A stretch of DNA of 23,863 bases from Bacteroidales bacterium. Lineage in GTDB: Bacteria; Bacteroidota; Bacteroidia; Bacteroidales; P3. Of this stretch, positions 16,230-23,863 are shown piece after piece; within the stretch, counting starts at the first letter, position 1; every line of letters begins with the position of its first letter. The translations under genes were made by a program, and so were the position numbers. The notes under the pieces were generated by a model. The model saw only the letters and a program-made list of their open reading frames with translations. It was not told where the DNA came from and did not search any database. The DNA lies in contig DUQY01000069.1 in assembly GCA_012837565.1 (NCBI GenBank), positions 1 through 23,863 of the forward strand, given 5' to 3'.

Positions 16230-16463
16230 ATGATTAATTTTTTACTTGGAATAATTGTTTTCTATATCATTTTTAGACTATTAATCACCATGATAATACC
16301 TAAGATAACACGATATAGTATAGAGCGATATAAGGAAAAAATGAAAAAGGAGAACCCAGAGCTCTATAAAAATCAAGATAGAGGTTATACAGGCAAAATC
16401 CACCCAGCATTAAGGAAATACTATAAAAAGGAAGATAATAATATAAATAATAATACGAAATGA
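16230..16463 (+). CDS. DUF4834-family small membrane protein
   Basis: A 77-residue protein with one N-terminal transmembrane segment (residues ~3-23, FLLGIIVFYIIFRLLITMII) followed by a strongly basic, polar tail that ends in an Asn-rich stretch. Length and layout match the DUF4834 family, which in Bacteroidota is regularly encoded directly before a YfhO-family gene, as here. Its stop overlaps the YfhO start by 4 bp, so translational coupling is likely, and a physical partnership is a reasonable inference. No biochemical function is known to me. Confidence 0.8.
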   Translation: MINFLLGIIVFYIIFRLLITMIIPKITRYSIERYKEKMKKENPELYKNQDRGYTGKIHPALRKYYKKEDNNINNNTK

Positions 16464-19057
16464 ATAAAGAAAACACATTAAAGAAATTCTTACCACATAT
16501 AATAGCTATTGCTATATTTTTGGTAGTAAGTGCAGTTTACTTTTCTCCTGTCTTAAAAGGTTTAGAGCTTCGTCAGAGTGATATGACAAACGCTACAGGT
16601 GTTGCAAAAGAACTTGTTGACTATAAAAAAACAACAGGGATTAGTTCTGCTTGGACAAATTCATTATTTAGTGGTATGCCCTCCTATCAAATTCAAGGAC
16701 CAAATACCAATAATGTTTTCAACCCAATAAGCACTCCTCTAACACTTTGGGGATTTCAACTCGACTTAGGTGTTATGTTCTTATATATGTTAGGGTTTTA
16801 TGTGTTTGCAATTGCTATTGGACTAAGTCCTTGGCTAGGAATTGTTGCAGGACTTGCATTTGCCCTTGCCTCCTATAATATCATTATTATTGAAGTTGGA
16901 CATATAACCAAGGCATGGGCAATGGCTATGATGGCACCAATATTTGGAGGTATGATGTTAGTATTTAGAAAAAAACTCCTAACAGGTGTAGCAGTATTTA
17001 TTCTTGCACTTGGACTTCAAATCAGTTTCAACCATATTCAGATTACATACTATACAATGTTAGCTGCATTTATACTTGGTCTTTCCTATTTAATTTATGC
17101 AATTAAAGAAAAACAAATCAAGACATATCTTATTGGTGCATTAATATTAATAGGTGGTGCACTAATTGCAGTACTTCCAACATCAGCTCACTTAAAAATG
17201 AACTCACAATATGTTTCTCATACAATGAGAGGTGGTTCAGAAATAACAGTTAAAGCTAAGGGTGACACAAAAGTCAAGAACGAAACAGGCCTAGCAATAG
17301 ATTACGCATACCAATGGAGTTATGGAATTGGAGAAAGCTTATCTGTCCTTATTCCTGATGCAAGAGGTGGAGGTTCTTCAGACCAAAGATTTGAAGAGAA
17401 TGCTAAGAATAGAATAAATCAAATTCAAACCGTTCCTCCAGCACGTCAGGACGACCCCAACATAAACCAAGTTATTCAACAATACGCAGGAGCAACCTAT
17501 TGGGGAGAACAACCTTTTACTGCAGGGACAATGTATTTTGGATCAATAATTATATTCCTAGCAATGCTTGGACTAATTTTAGTTAAAGGTCCTGAACGTT
17601 GGTGGCTACTTTTTGCAAGCATTCTATCATTCGTTTTGTCTTGGGGTAATAACTTTATGATAGTAAATGAATTCTTATTCCATAATCTTCCTTTCTACAA
17701 TAAGTTCCGAACCCCTTCAATGGCTCTCGTTCTTGCAAACGTAACATTAATAATCCTTGGAACATTAGGACTTAAAGAATTCTTTTCAAAAGACTTAGAT
17801 ATAAATAAAAAGAAGAAAGCCTTATATGTTTCAGCAGGCGTAATTGGAGGAATAACCCTTCTTTGTGCATTATTACCAAGCCTATTTGCATCCTTTACAG
17901 CATCAGGAGATAGTGTTTTCGAAGAATACTTAGGCGCAAGCTATATTCAAGCATTATTTGATGATAGAAAAGCAATGTTTGTTTCCGATGCATGGCGTTC
18001 CTTCCTATTTATTTCCGCAGCATTCTTTGCATTGTTTTTCTTTGCATTTGACAAAATCAAGAAAGAATATATCGCTGTACTTATTCTTGGACTTCTAATA
18101 ACATTTGACCTTTTGGGAGTTGACAAACGCTACCTAAGCGACCAAAACTTTGTTCCCTCACAAGAAGTAAACATATACCCAACAAGTGCAGACAACGAAA
18201 TCCTTGATACGGTTAGCCAAAACAACATTAACCATTATAGGGTTTATAATCTATCAGTTAGCACATTCAACGATGCTCTAACATCTTATTTCCACTCCTC
18301 AATTGGTGGATACCATGGAGCTAAACTTCAAAGATACCAAGATATAATAGACTTCTACCTAATTAACAGAAACTACGTTCAAGAAGACTTAACTGACCCT
18401 GACAAACTAATGAAAAACCCTATTCGCCAGTTCTATGCTGCATACCAAGGACAGCTTGCTGCAAATATGGGAGTTTTGAATATGTTAAACACCAAGTTCT
18501 TTATAATTCCAACCCAAGAAGGTGGTAAAGCATACCCTAACCCAGAGGCATTAGGTGCTGCATGGTTTGTTCCAAAAATCGATTGGGCAAAAGATGCAAA
18601 TGAAGAAATACTAAAACTTGATAATTTCAATCCAAGCGATGTTGCTGTTGTTGATGTGAGATTTAAAGATATAGTAAAACCAATCCAATCTTTTGATTCC
18701 TTAGCTACTATTAAATTTGAAAAAGCTGCTGATAATAACCCTGAATATGCTAAATATACCACAAGTTCAAAGTCAGATGCAATAATGGTTTGCTCAGAAA
18801 TATATTATAGCGAAGACTGGAAAGCATATATTGATGGCAAAGAAACACCATATTTTAGAGCAAACTACATCCTAAGAGCAATTAATGTTCCGGCAGGAAA
18901 TCACGTTATTGAGTTTAAATTGGAATCTGATGTGTTTAAAACCTTTAATTTCATCTCTCTGATTGGTTCAATAATGGTAGTTCTAATTATTCTATTAGCA
19001 ATCCTCTTCCCTATCTATCAAAACAGAAAAGAATTAAATAATAAGATCAAAAAATAA
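16460..19057 (+). CDS. YfhO-family polytopic membrane protein
   Basis: An 865-residue protein with around a dozen hydrophobic helices: one near the N-terminus (13-30), a dense block between ~95 and 240, further helices around 350-550, and a final one at ~835-855. A large extracytoplasmic region lies between ~560 and 830. YfhO proteins resemble GT-C-type lipid-linked glycosyltransferases, and characterised relatives are linked to glycosylation of cell-wall polymers in Firmicutes; the Bacteroidota versions are not characterised to my knowledge. The usual acidic residues of the first periplasmic loop are plausible in ELRQSDMTNA (36-45). It is tightly coupled to the DUF4834 gene upstream and lies 18 bp before the peptidase gene. 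Confidence 0.85.
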   Translation: MNKENTLKKFLPHIIAIAIFLVVSAVYFSPVLKGLELRQSDMTNATGVAKELVDYKKTTGISSAWTNSLFSGMPSYQIQGPNTNNVFNPISTPLTLWGFQLDLGVMFLYMLGFYVFAIAIGLSPWLGIVAGLAFALASYNIIIIEVGHITKAWAMAMMAPIFGGMMLVFRKKLLTGVAVFILALGLQISFNHIQITYYTMLAAFILGLSYLIYAIKEKQIKTYLIGALILIGGALIAVLPTSAHLKMNSQYVSHTMRGGSEITVKAKGDTKVKNETGLAIDYAYQWSYGIGESLSVLIPDARGGGSSDQRFEENAKNRINQIQTVPPARQDDPNINQVIQQYAGATYWGEQPFTAGTMYFGSIIIFLAMLGLILVKGPERWWLLFASILSFVLSWGNNFMIVNEFLFHNLPFYNKFRTPSMALVLANVTLIILGTLGLKEFFSKDLDINKKKKALYVSAGVIGGITLLCALLPSLFASFTASGDSVFEEYLGASYIQALFDDRKAMFVSDAWRSFLFISAAFFALFFFAFDKIKKEYIAVLILGLLITFDLLGVDKRYLSDQNFVPSQEVNIYPTSADNEILDTVSQNNINHYRVYNLSVSTFNDALTSYFHSSIGGYHGAKLQRYQDIIDFYLINRNYVQEDLTDPDKLMKNPIRQFYAAYQGQLAANMGVLNMLNTKFFIIPTQEGGKAYPNPEALGAAWFVPKIDWAKDANEEILKLDNFNPSDVAVVDVRFKDIVKPIQSFDSLATIKFEKAADNNPEYAKYTTSSKSDAIMVCSEIYYSEDWKAYIDGKETPYFRANYILRAINVPAGNHVIEFKLESDVFKTFNFISLIGSIMVVLIILLAILFPIYQNRKELNNKIKK

Positions 19058-19075
19058 TAGAAAAATAATAGAAAA

Positions 19076-21574
19076 ATGAAAAGAGTTATTAGTCTGACAA
19101 TTTGCTTGTTTGCCCTACTAATGGGTTCAGAGGCATTTTCACAAATAGAATTACGCCAACCCTTTATAATGGACACAGTCAATAATAAAGGAGAGAAACT
19201 TGATTTTACAACCTTAATTCAAGTCCCTAGCTACGACAATCTAAAAACATCGAAACGGTTCCCAATTATTGAAGAAAACCAAGTAATAACAATATCCTCA
19301 CCAAACGAAAATGGCTATAAAATAAACACCTATATAGCTCATGTTTTTGTTAACTCATTCCAAAAAACCACACTTAATGTATTTTCAACCGATAAGGTAA
19401 AAATAGGTTTAAATGGTGAAATGATAAAAGAAAGACTATCAACAAAGGATTCCTTAAACGATGATTCAAAAATCTCAAAAGAAATAACCTTAGAACCTGG
19501 GAAACATATTATTTCGTTTAGCGTTTTGACCTCCAATGATAACCCAAAACATGAACTACGATTTAGCTTCGATGGGGGTGAAATTATAACCATTAACAAA
19601 GACTCAAAGGAAACTAAATATGGACTAACCCTAAAAGAAATGTTAGGTGGAAGAAACATCTACAACACATCCATTTCCCCTTCTGGCAAATACGTAATGG
19701 TAAAATACTATGACTCCGACAACAAAGGGAAAAGACAATACGGATACCTAATAGCAAACAAAGACCAAACCCTATTTTTTGAAGAAGGTAACACATCAAC
19801 CCAATGGGCTGAAAACAATTTATTCTTTAATGAAAAGAACGAAGACATATTATATTACTTCGACAAAGTAAACGATAACAGAAGACTAATAAAACAAAAC
19901 CTATTAGGCATTAAAACCATTGTAGCAGAAAACCTTCCAGAGGGATCTCTTAACATATTACCAAACAAAACCCCTAATGCTATATTATCACAAACCACAA
20001 AAATCGATAATTCCAAAGACGACCTAAGACAATACCTATTGCCTGATGACAGAATAGATGGTTGGAGAAACCGTAGCTTACTAGCATTATATAACTTCGA
20101 AACCCAGCAAATACAACCCCTAACCTATGGCTACCGCACAACTTACCTAAATGATTATAACCCAAAAACCAACTCAATACTCCTATCAGTAAGCTATGAC
20201 AATATAACCCAAAGACCATTTAGCCAAACCTCAATCTACGAAATGAACCTAGATAATTTCAAGGTAGACACAATAGTTAAGGGAGAAGGATTTGTTTCAA
20301 GCGGAAGTTACATTCCAAACACAGATTTGCTAGTAATAAAAGCAAGTGGAGAGGCATTTAACGGAATAGGCAATACATTAAAAAAAGGAGTTATCCCTAA
20401 TGCATATCACGGAATGCTATTCCTAATGAACAAAACCACAAAAGAAGTAGAATGCATATCAAAAGACTTTGACCCTTCAATATCAAGCATCAAAGTATCG
20501 GAAAACAAAACCATATACTTCAGTGCTGAAAACAAAGACTCAGTATCATTATATGTATATAGCTTAGAAAACAAAAACATAAAACAAATAGAAACAAACC
20601 TCGATATTGTATCAGGATTCGACATCACAACCACAGGCAACCACATAACCTACTTTGGACAAAATTACAATAACTACCCAATAGCTTATCTAAAAGATAC
20701 TCAAAAGACCTATAAGATCTACCAACCAAAACAAAAAGACAATCTAGCGCTAGGAGAAATGAATACTTGGGACTTCAAATTCAAAAACACAACAATCAAT
20801 GGACGTTACTACCTACCTCACGATTTTGACCCACAAAAGAAATACCCAATGATAGTATATTATTATGCTGGAACAAGCCCAACCGACAGAAGCTTTGAAA
20901 TGCGCTATTCTGCATACCTATACACAGCTCAAGGCTACGTAGTATATGTTTTAAACCCAAGTGGAACAATAGGCTGGGGACAAGAATTTGCATCACGTCA
21001 CGTAAACGCATGGGGAGAAAGAACAGCAGACGAAATAATATATGGAGTAAAAGAATTCACAAAAGAACACTCATTCGTAGATGCAAACAAAATAGGGTGC
21101 ATGGGTGCAAGTTATGGTGGATTTATGACACAACTACTTCAAACCAAAACCGATATCTTCGCCTGTGCAATATCTCACGCAGGCATATCCGACATAACAT
21201 CATATTGGGGTGAAGGATACTGGGGTTACTCCTATTCATCAGGAGCAACCGCAAACTCCTACCCTTGGAACAGAAGAGATATCTATGTTGATAGGAGCCC
21301 CCTATTCAATGCACATAAGATAAATACTCCTTTACTATTACTACATGGCGATGCTGACACCAATGTTCCAATAGGAGAAAGCATACAAATGTTTAATGCC
21401 CTAAAAATACTAGGCAAAGATGTAGAATTCATCACCGTAAAAGGCGAAAATCACGGCATCGTAGACTACGAAAAAAGACTAAAATGGAATAATACCATCT
21501 ACGCCTATTTCGCAAAATACCTAAAAGGACAAGATGCTTGGTTTAAAGCTATGTATCCAAACACACAACTATAA
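19076..21574 (+). CDS. Exported S9-family (prolyl oligopeptidase-like) serine peptidase
   Basis: An 832-residue protein with a signal peptide (hydrophobic 5-17, cleavage near EAFSQ), so it probably acts in the periplasm or outer membrane. The middle region (~180-590) is beta-rich and repetitive, consistent with the beta-propeller of S9 peptidases. The C-terminal alpha/beta hydrolase domain carries the full triad: S679 in GCMGASYGGFM (GxSxGG), D761 in LLHGDADTNVP and H793 in KGENHGIVDYEKR. This fits a DPP-IV/acylaminoacyl-peptidase-like enzyme that trims short peptides; the double-Glu motif specific for DPP-IV could not be identified. It is the last gene of the rhomboid operon and is followed within 60 bp by a strong terminator. 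Confidence 0.9.
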   Translation: MKRVISLTICLFALLMGSEAFSQIELRQPFIMDTVNNKGEKLDFTTLIQVPSYDNLKTSKRFPIIEENQVITISSPNENGYKINTYIAHVFVNSFQKTTLNVFSTDKVKIGLNGEMIKERLSTKDSLNDDSKISKEITLEPGKHIISFSVLTSNDNPKHELRFSFDGGEIITINKDSKETKYGLTLKEMLGGRNIYNTSISPSGKYVMVKYYDSDNKGKRQYGYLIANKDQTLFFEEGNTSTQWAENNLFFNEKNEDILYYFDKVNDNRRLIKQNLLGIKTIVAENLPEGSLNILPNKTPNAILSQTTKIDNSKDDLRQYLLPDDRIDGWRNRSLLALYNFETQQIQPLTYGYRTTYLNDYNPKTNSILLSVSYDNITQRPFSQTSIYEMNLDNFKVDTIVKGEGFVSSGSYIPNTDLLVIKASGEAFNGIGNTLKKGVIPNAYHGMLFLMNKTTKEVECISKDFDPSISSIKVSENKTIYFSAENKDSVSLYVYSLENKNIKQIETNLDIVSGFDITTTGNHITYFGQNYNNYPIAYLKDTQKTYKIYQPKQKDNLALGEMNTWDFKFKNTTINGRYYLPHDFDPQKKYPMIVYYYAGTSPTDRSFEMRYSAYLYTAQGYVVYVLNPSGTIGWGQEFASRHVNAWGERTADEIIYGVKEFTKEHSFVDANKIGCMGASYGGFMTQLLQTKTDIFACAISHAGISDITSYWGEGYWGYSYSSGATANSYPWNRRDIYVDRSPLFNAHKINTPLLLLHGDADTNVPIGESIQMFNALKILGKDVEFITVKGENHGIVDYEKRLKWNNTIYAYFAKYLKGQDAWFKAMYPNTQL

Positions 21575-21626
21575 AAGTGAATAGGTAAAAGGTAATAAAC
21601 AACCTTTAAACAGATATAAATCAATG

Positions 21627-21661
21627 TAGAGACGTTCAAAATAGGACGTCTCTATTTTTTT
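21627..21661 (+). terminator. Intrinsic terminator of the rhomboid-S9 operon
   Basis: A 9-bp perfect stem, TAGAGACGT (21627-21635) and ACGTCTCTA (21646-21654), with a 10-nt loop, followed by seven or more T residues (21655-21661). Position 53 bp after the peptidase stop and the T-run make a Rho-independent terminator very likely. Confidence 0.88.
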
Positions 21662-21818
21662 AAGCAATTGTTTGTAACTAAATAGTATTTTCGTGGTTTT
21701 GACTATGCGAGACCCAAAAATCTATGTTAGAAGTTATAATAATTTTATATGGCGATTAATTGAAAATACAGTAAAAAAAACTTGTCAAAATCAGGAGTAG
21801 ATATTTGTAAAAAAAGGT

Positions 21819-21881
21819 GGGACATAAATTTAAAAAGACGGGACATAAATTTGAAAAGACGGGACATAAATTTGAAAATAC
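21819..21881. repeat. Tandem array B: three units of exactly 21 bp
   Basis: Units start at 21819, 21840 and 21861. Each opens with the invariant 13-mer GGGACATAAATTT and closes with 8 nt that vary slightly (AAAAAGAC, GAAAAGAC, GAAAATAC). A truncated AGGG follows, and the bases just before (from ~21801) may be a decayed extra unit. The sequence is unrelated to array A, but the repeat length and the core-plus-variable layout are the same. Eleven nt separate it from array C. Confidence 0.88.
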
Positions 21882-21892
21882 AGGGTCTTTAT

Positions 21893-21955
21893 GAAACGCC
21901 GTTTTAATTTCTTGAAACGCCGTTTAATTTTTTTAAAACGGCGTTTCAGTAAATT
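21893..21955. repeat. Array C: three 21-bp segments, the last inverted
   Basis: Two direct units (21893-21913, 21914-21934) open with GAAACGCCGTTT and end in A/T-rich sequence; the next 21 bp (21935-21955) contain the inverted core AAAACGGCGTTTC. The inverted copy can pair with either direct copy: 14 bp with the first (21892-21905 with 21935-21948) or 13 bp with the second (21913-21925 with 21936-21948, 10-nt loop). The two hairpins are mutually exclusive. No T-tract follows, so it is not a standard terminator. Confidence 0.85.
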
Positions 21956-22296
21956 ATTATAGCGTTTTAATTTTGCCTCTTTTTCTATCTTGTTTTCATG
22001 AATAGTATTTAGAAGATTGGAAACGAAATTTTGCGTCTTTACTCTTCCCTTTTGATTATAATAAATACTCTTTCAACTTGCCAAAGCTATTTGTATTATT
22101 GATAAGTACGTCATCATTGACTAACAAGTAATACTAAAACCACTTGAAGATGGGAGTGTTTAGGGAATATATTTGATTTTCTGCGTATATATATATGCAA
22201 AACACAGTTGAATTATGCATCTGCTAGTTTACAATAAATGTAGGAGGGAAACCTCACTATGATATTTGGGAACCTTATTTAACTGTATATTTTTTA

Positions 22297-22316
22297 TCAT
22301 TGTTGTCCGGTAAAAA
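22297..22316 (+). repeat. IS left terminal inverted repeat
   Basis: TCATTGTTGTCCGGTAAAAA, matched 20 of 20 by the reverse complement at 23721-23740. It lies about 86 bp beyond the stop codon of the transposase gene. Confidence 0.9.
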
Positions 22317-22402
22317 TCCAAAACACTAATATTAACCTTTTAACTATTTGATAATCATCAATAGGTTTTATACTTCAAAAAGTCAAGCCCCCCTTTTTTT
22401 AT

Positions 22403-23617
22403 TTATGTTTCAAAAAGTAATAACTGGTGATTTTTCTCTCGTTTTTTGTTTTGCTCAATCCATGTCCCAATGGGGTTGTTTAATAGCTTAATAAGGTTGA
22501 CATAATACATTAGTTGATTCTTTACTATTGATATCATTGTTGAAAAGGCTAATTTTGACTTTGTCAGACTTGATTTTATGAGAGTCATTAGTAAATTCGC
22601 AATTAATACTGTCCATATCTGTATCTCTATTGCATTCACATTGTCTCCGAGAAAGTACTTTAGAGGAAAATTCTGTTTTATTCGTTTAAAAAGAAGCTCT
22701 ATCTGCCAACGCTTCCTGTAGATATCAATAATAGTTTCAGCACTTAACTCAAAATTGTTAGTTAAATAAACCATTACCCTGCTATTCTCATTATCCCAAT
22801 AAGCTATTCTTCTTGATTTATGAGTTAATTTCTTGTTCTCTCCATAGTTTAACTGTATCACTTCATCTCTTAATATTCCGCTGTCTGCTTCATCAGGAAT
22901 ATCTATCTCCATCTCACTTATATACTTTGCATTGCTTTTTAGTTTAGTAATATAGTAGATAAGGTTTTGAGAGAACTTCTCATAAGCTGCATAGTCAACA
23001 TAAGCCCTATCAAAGGTTAAGAACGAACCTATGGCAAGGTTTAAGTATTTTAATAGTGTATGATCATGTTTAGAGGCTGCTGTACACTTAACCAAACAAG
23101 GTACATCTTCATCTGCTCTGATTACTGTATGAACTTTTATTCCTCCCTTCTTTTTACCATGTTTGGGATTACGTCCAGCTCCCTTAAGTATTTGTTTAAA
23201 AAGACTTATTGTTGATGAATCTATGATATATAGCTTTGATAAAAACTCCCTATCAATGCAGCTGTCCGATAAACGTCTCCCATATTTGCGATATAGACTC
23301 ATATAGATTGCTTCAAAGAACTCACTGCTCCTTCTTTTATTAGCGTCTGCTAATGTACTTTTGGTTACGCAGTATTTAACCCCAAAATGTTGTAACTTAT
23401 GTGAATCAGATAAAAGATTGATACAGACTTCTCTTAAAGAAGTGAAGTCTTTCAAAACTGCATAAAGCATAGTTACTAAATGAGTATAGCCATCAAACTT
23501 TTTTATATACCTATCGGTATTATATTCCTTTGATATCTCGTTAATTGTCGAACGGTTAATAAACTTTAGTATTTGACCAAGTACTGGCTGTCCGATAAAA
23601 TTTGTATTTTTGCCCAT
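22403..23617 (-). CDS. IS4-family DDE transposase
   Basis: A 404-residue transposase. It begins with a DUF4372-like N-terminal domain (GQPVLGQILKFINRSTI... pattern, residues ~1-75), followed by an RNase H-like DDE domain. Catalytic residues: D133 in IIDSST, D203 in TFDRAY, and E307 in the IS4 signature Y-x2-R-x3-E-x6-K (Y300, R303, E307, K314 in IYRKRWQIELLFKRIK). Between the second Asp and the Glu lies the beta-strand insertion typical of IS4 enzymes. The length is normal and no stop or frameshift is present, so it should be functional. It would cut and paste the element using the terminal repeats at 22297 and 23740. Its own promoter appears to be at 23667-23697. Confidence 0.95.
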   Translation of the reverse strand: MGKNTNFIGQPVLGQILKFINRSTINEISKEYNTDRYIKKFDGYTHLVTMLYAVLKDFTSLREVCINLLSDSHKLQHFGVKYCVTKSTLADANKRRSSEFFEAIYMSLYRKYGRRLSDSCIDREFLSKLYIIDSSTISLFKQILKGAGRNPKHGKKKGGIKVHTVIRADEDVPCLVKCTAASKHDHTLLKYLNLAIGSFLTFDRAYVDYAAYEKFSQNLIYYITKLKSNAKYISEMEIDIPDEADSGILRDEVIQLNYGENKKLTHKSRRIAYWDNENSRVMVYLTNNFELSAETIIDIYRKRWQIELLFKRIKQNFPLKYFLGDNVNAIEIQIWTVLIANLLMTLIKSSLTKSKLAFSTMISIVKNQLMYYVNLIKLLNNPIGTWIEQNKKREKNHQLLLFET

Positions 23618-23666
23618 CTGAAAAGAGTTTTGTAGATTTATAGTTTATGGGGATAAATTGATTCTA

Positions 23667-23697
23667 CAAAAATAGGGAGTTGTTTTTAATTAAACAA
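23667..23697 (-). promoter_or_regulatory. Putative transposase promoter overlapping a hairpin
   Basis: Minus strand: TTG (23695-23697), 20 bp, then TATTTTTG (23667-23674), a full match to TAnnTTTG, with initiation near 23661, about 44 nt before the transposase ATG. The -33 box lies in one arm of the inverted repeat 23674-23703 and the -7 box begins at its other edge. Confidence 0.5.
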
Positions 23698-23703
23698 CTC
23701 CCT
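23674..23703 (-). terminator. Terminator-like hairpin just inside the IS right end
   Basis: A perfect 12-bp inverted repeat, AGGGAGTTGTTT (23674-23685) and AAACAACTCCCT (23692-23703), with a 6-nt loop. In the leftward direction it is followed by TATTTTTG, a short T-run. It lies between the element's end and the transposase start, where it could stop transcripts entering from outside. Confidence 0.55.
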
Positions 23704-23720
23704 TATTATTTTATCTTATT

Positions 23721-23740
23721 TTTTTACCGGACAACAATGA
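23721..23740 (-). repeat. IS right terminal inverted repeat
   Basis: Reverse complement of TCATTGTTGTCCGGTAAAAA, identical to the left repeat. It lies about 104 bp upstream of the transposase start. Confidence 0.9.
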
Positions 23741-23781
23741 TATTTTTATTAAAACAGCTAATAATTCTTTATTTAGTTATG

Positions 23782-23789
23782 CAAAGATA
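23782..23789 (-). promoter_or_regulatory. Possible -7 box facing the IS from outside
   Basis: Minus strand TATCTTTG, a full TAnnTTTG match, in the 103-bp segment between the IS and the next terminal repeat. A TTTG lies 23 bp upstream, longer than the usual ~19 bp, so activity is uncertain. It would fire leftward into the IS end, toward the hairpin at 23674-23703. Confidence 0.35.
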
Positions 23790-23843
23790 ATCATTGTGGG
23801 GCGATAAAAAACCAAAGTCTAAATCAAAATTTCTATTTTAGAA

Positions 23844-23863
23844 TCATTGTTGTCCGGTAAAAA
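23844..23863 (+). repeat. Third copy of the IS terminal repeat at the window edge
   Basis: TCATTGTTGTCCGGTAAAAA again, identical over 20 bp to the left end of the complete IS and in the same orientation, ending on the last base of the window. It would be the left end of a second copy continuing past the edge, 103 bp from the right end of the first. Confidence 0.8.

Larger units (their letters stand above)
21662..22294. other. Long non-coding accessory stretch before the IS element
   Basis: About 630 bp without a credible coding frame on either strand. It holds the two 21-bp tandem arrays (21819-21955), a near-palindrome of alternating AT flanked by TGC/GCA (22182-22199), and a small GAGG-GAAA-CCTC hairpin (22244-22255) inside an AGGAGG-like stretch. 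No tRNA, no terminator besides the one at its left edge, and no gene remnant could be recognised. The combination with the adjacent insertion sequence suggests a permissive site. Confidence 0.6.
22297..23740 (-). mobile_element. Complete IS4-family insertion sequence
   Basis: An element of about 1.44 kb bounded by perfect 20-bp inverted repeats, TCATTGTTGTCCGGTAAAAA at 22297-22316 and its reverse complement at 23721-23740; the match runs two bases further outward (22295 and 23742). It encodes one leftward transposase (22403-23617). No clean target-site duplication is visible: both flanks are T-rich and share only TTTTT outside the extended repeats, or a near-match of the form TATTTTT(T)A. Intact ends and an intact gene suggest a recent or still active insertion. 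Confidence 0.92.

Noticed and set aside
10480..21955. The repeat arrays as CRISPR arrays
   Set aside because: Units are directly adjacent with no unique 25-40 nt spacers, the repeats are only 21 bp, and no cas genes are present.
22182..22199. Near-palindrome of alternating AT with TGC/GCA ends as an operator
   Set aside because: It is a simple (TA)n run with two mismatched positions and no gene close enough to be controlled by it.
22243..22284. AGGAGG followed by an ATG (22259) as a small gene
   Set aside because: The frame encodes only seven residues before a stop, and Bacteroidota rarely use Shine-Dalgarno sequences. The GAGG-GAAA-CCTC hairpin may be all there is.
22297..23863. A composite transposon formed by two IS copies
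   Set aside because: Only 103 bp with no cargo gene lies between the two terminal repeats, and the second copy is not in view.

Overview
This AT-rich window reads as chromosomal DNA from a member of the Bacteroidota, probably order Bacteroidales. The reasons are the promoter boxes, which follow the Bacteroidota pattern TTTG / ~19 bp / TAnnTTTG, the near absence of Shine-Dalgarno sequences, and the gene content: a DUF4834 protein next to a YfhO-family protein, a gyrA-TPR pair, a DUF4159 protein, a GT3-type glycogen synthase and a short-clade alpha-glucan phosphorylase. The genus cannot be fixed from the sequence.

Layout. (1) Positions 212-7684 hold a leftward gene cluster. In transcription order it is a FabK/nitronate-monooxygenase-like flavoprotein, a giant glycogen synthase-glucan phosphorylase fusion, a small lipoprotein, a membrane-anchored EEP-family phosphohydrolase and endonuclease III. 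(2) A compact divergent promoter pair (7698-7745) separates it from a rightward set: an outer-membrane beta-barrel protein, RsmE and a DUF4159 protein (7790-9888). (3) A convergent boundary leads to a leftward glutathione peroxidase. Upstream of that gene lies a five-unit array of 21-bp tandem repeats and a strong terminator for the next leftward pair, gyrA followed by a TPR protein (10653-14488). (4) A rightward operon of rhomboid protease, universal-stress-like protein, DUF4834, YfhO and an S9 peptidase (14657-21574) ends in a strong terminator. (5) The last 2.3 kb is non-core DNA: two further 21-bp repeat arrays back to back, a complete IS4-family insertion sequence (about 22297-23740), and at the very edge a third copy of the IS terminal repeat, pointing to a second element just outside.

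The core genes cover DNA maintenance (nth, gyrA), rRNA modification (rsmE), glucan storage and turnover, peroxide defence and envelope functions. Nothing resembling a defence island, CRISPR array, prophage or biosynthetic cluster was seen. The least explained signal is the set of intergenic arrays. Three arrays with unrelated sequences share one design: a repeat of exactly 21 bp (two DNA helical turns, seven codons), made of a conserved 12-13 nt core and a more variable A/T-rich remainder of 8-9 nt. The core of one array also recurs as an inverted pair at the left edge of the window.
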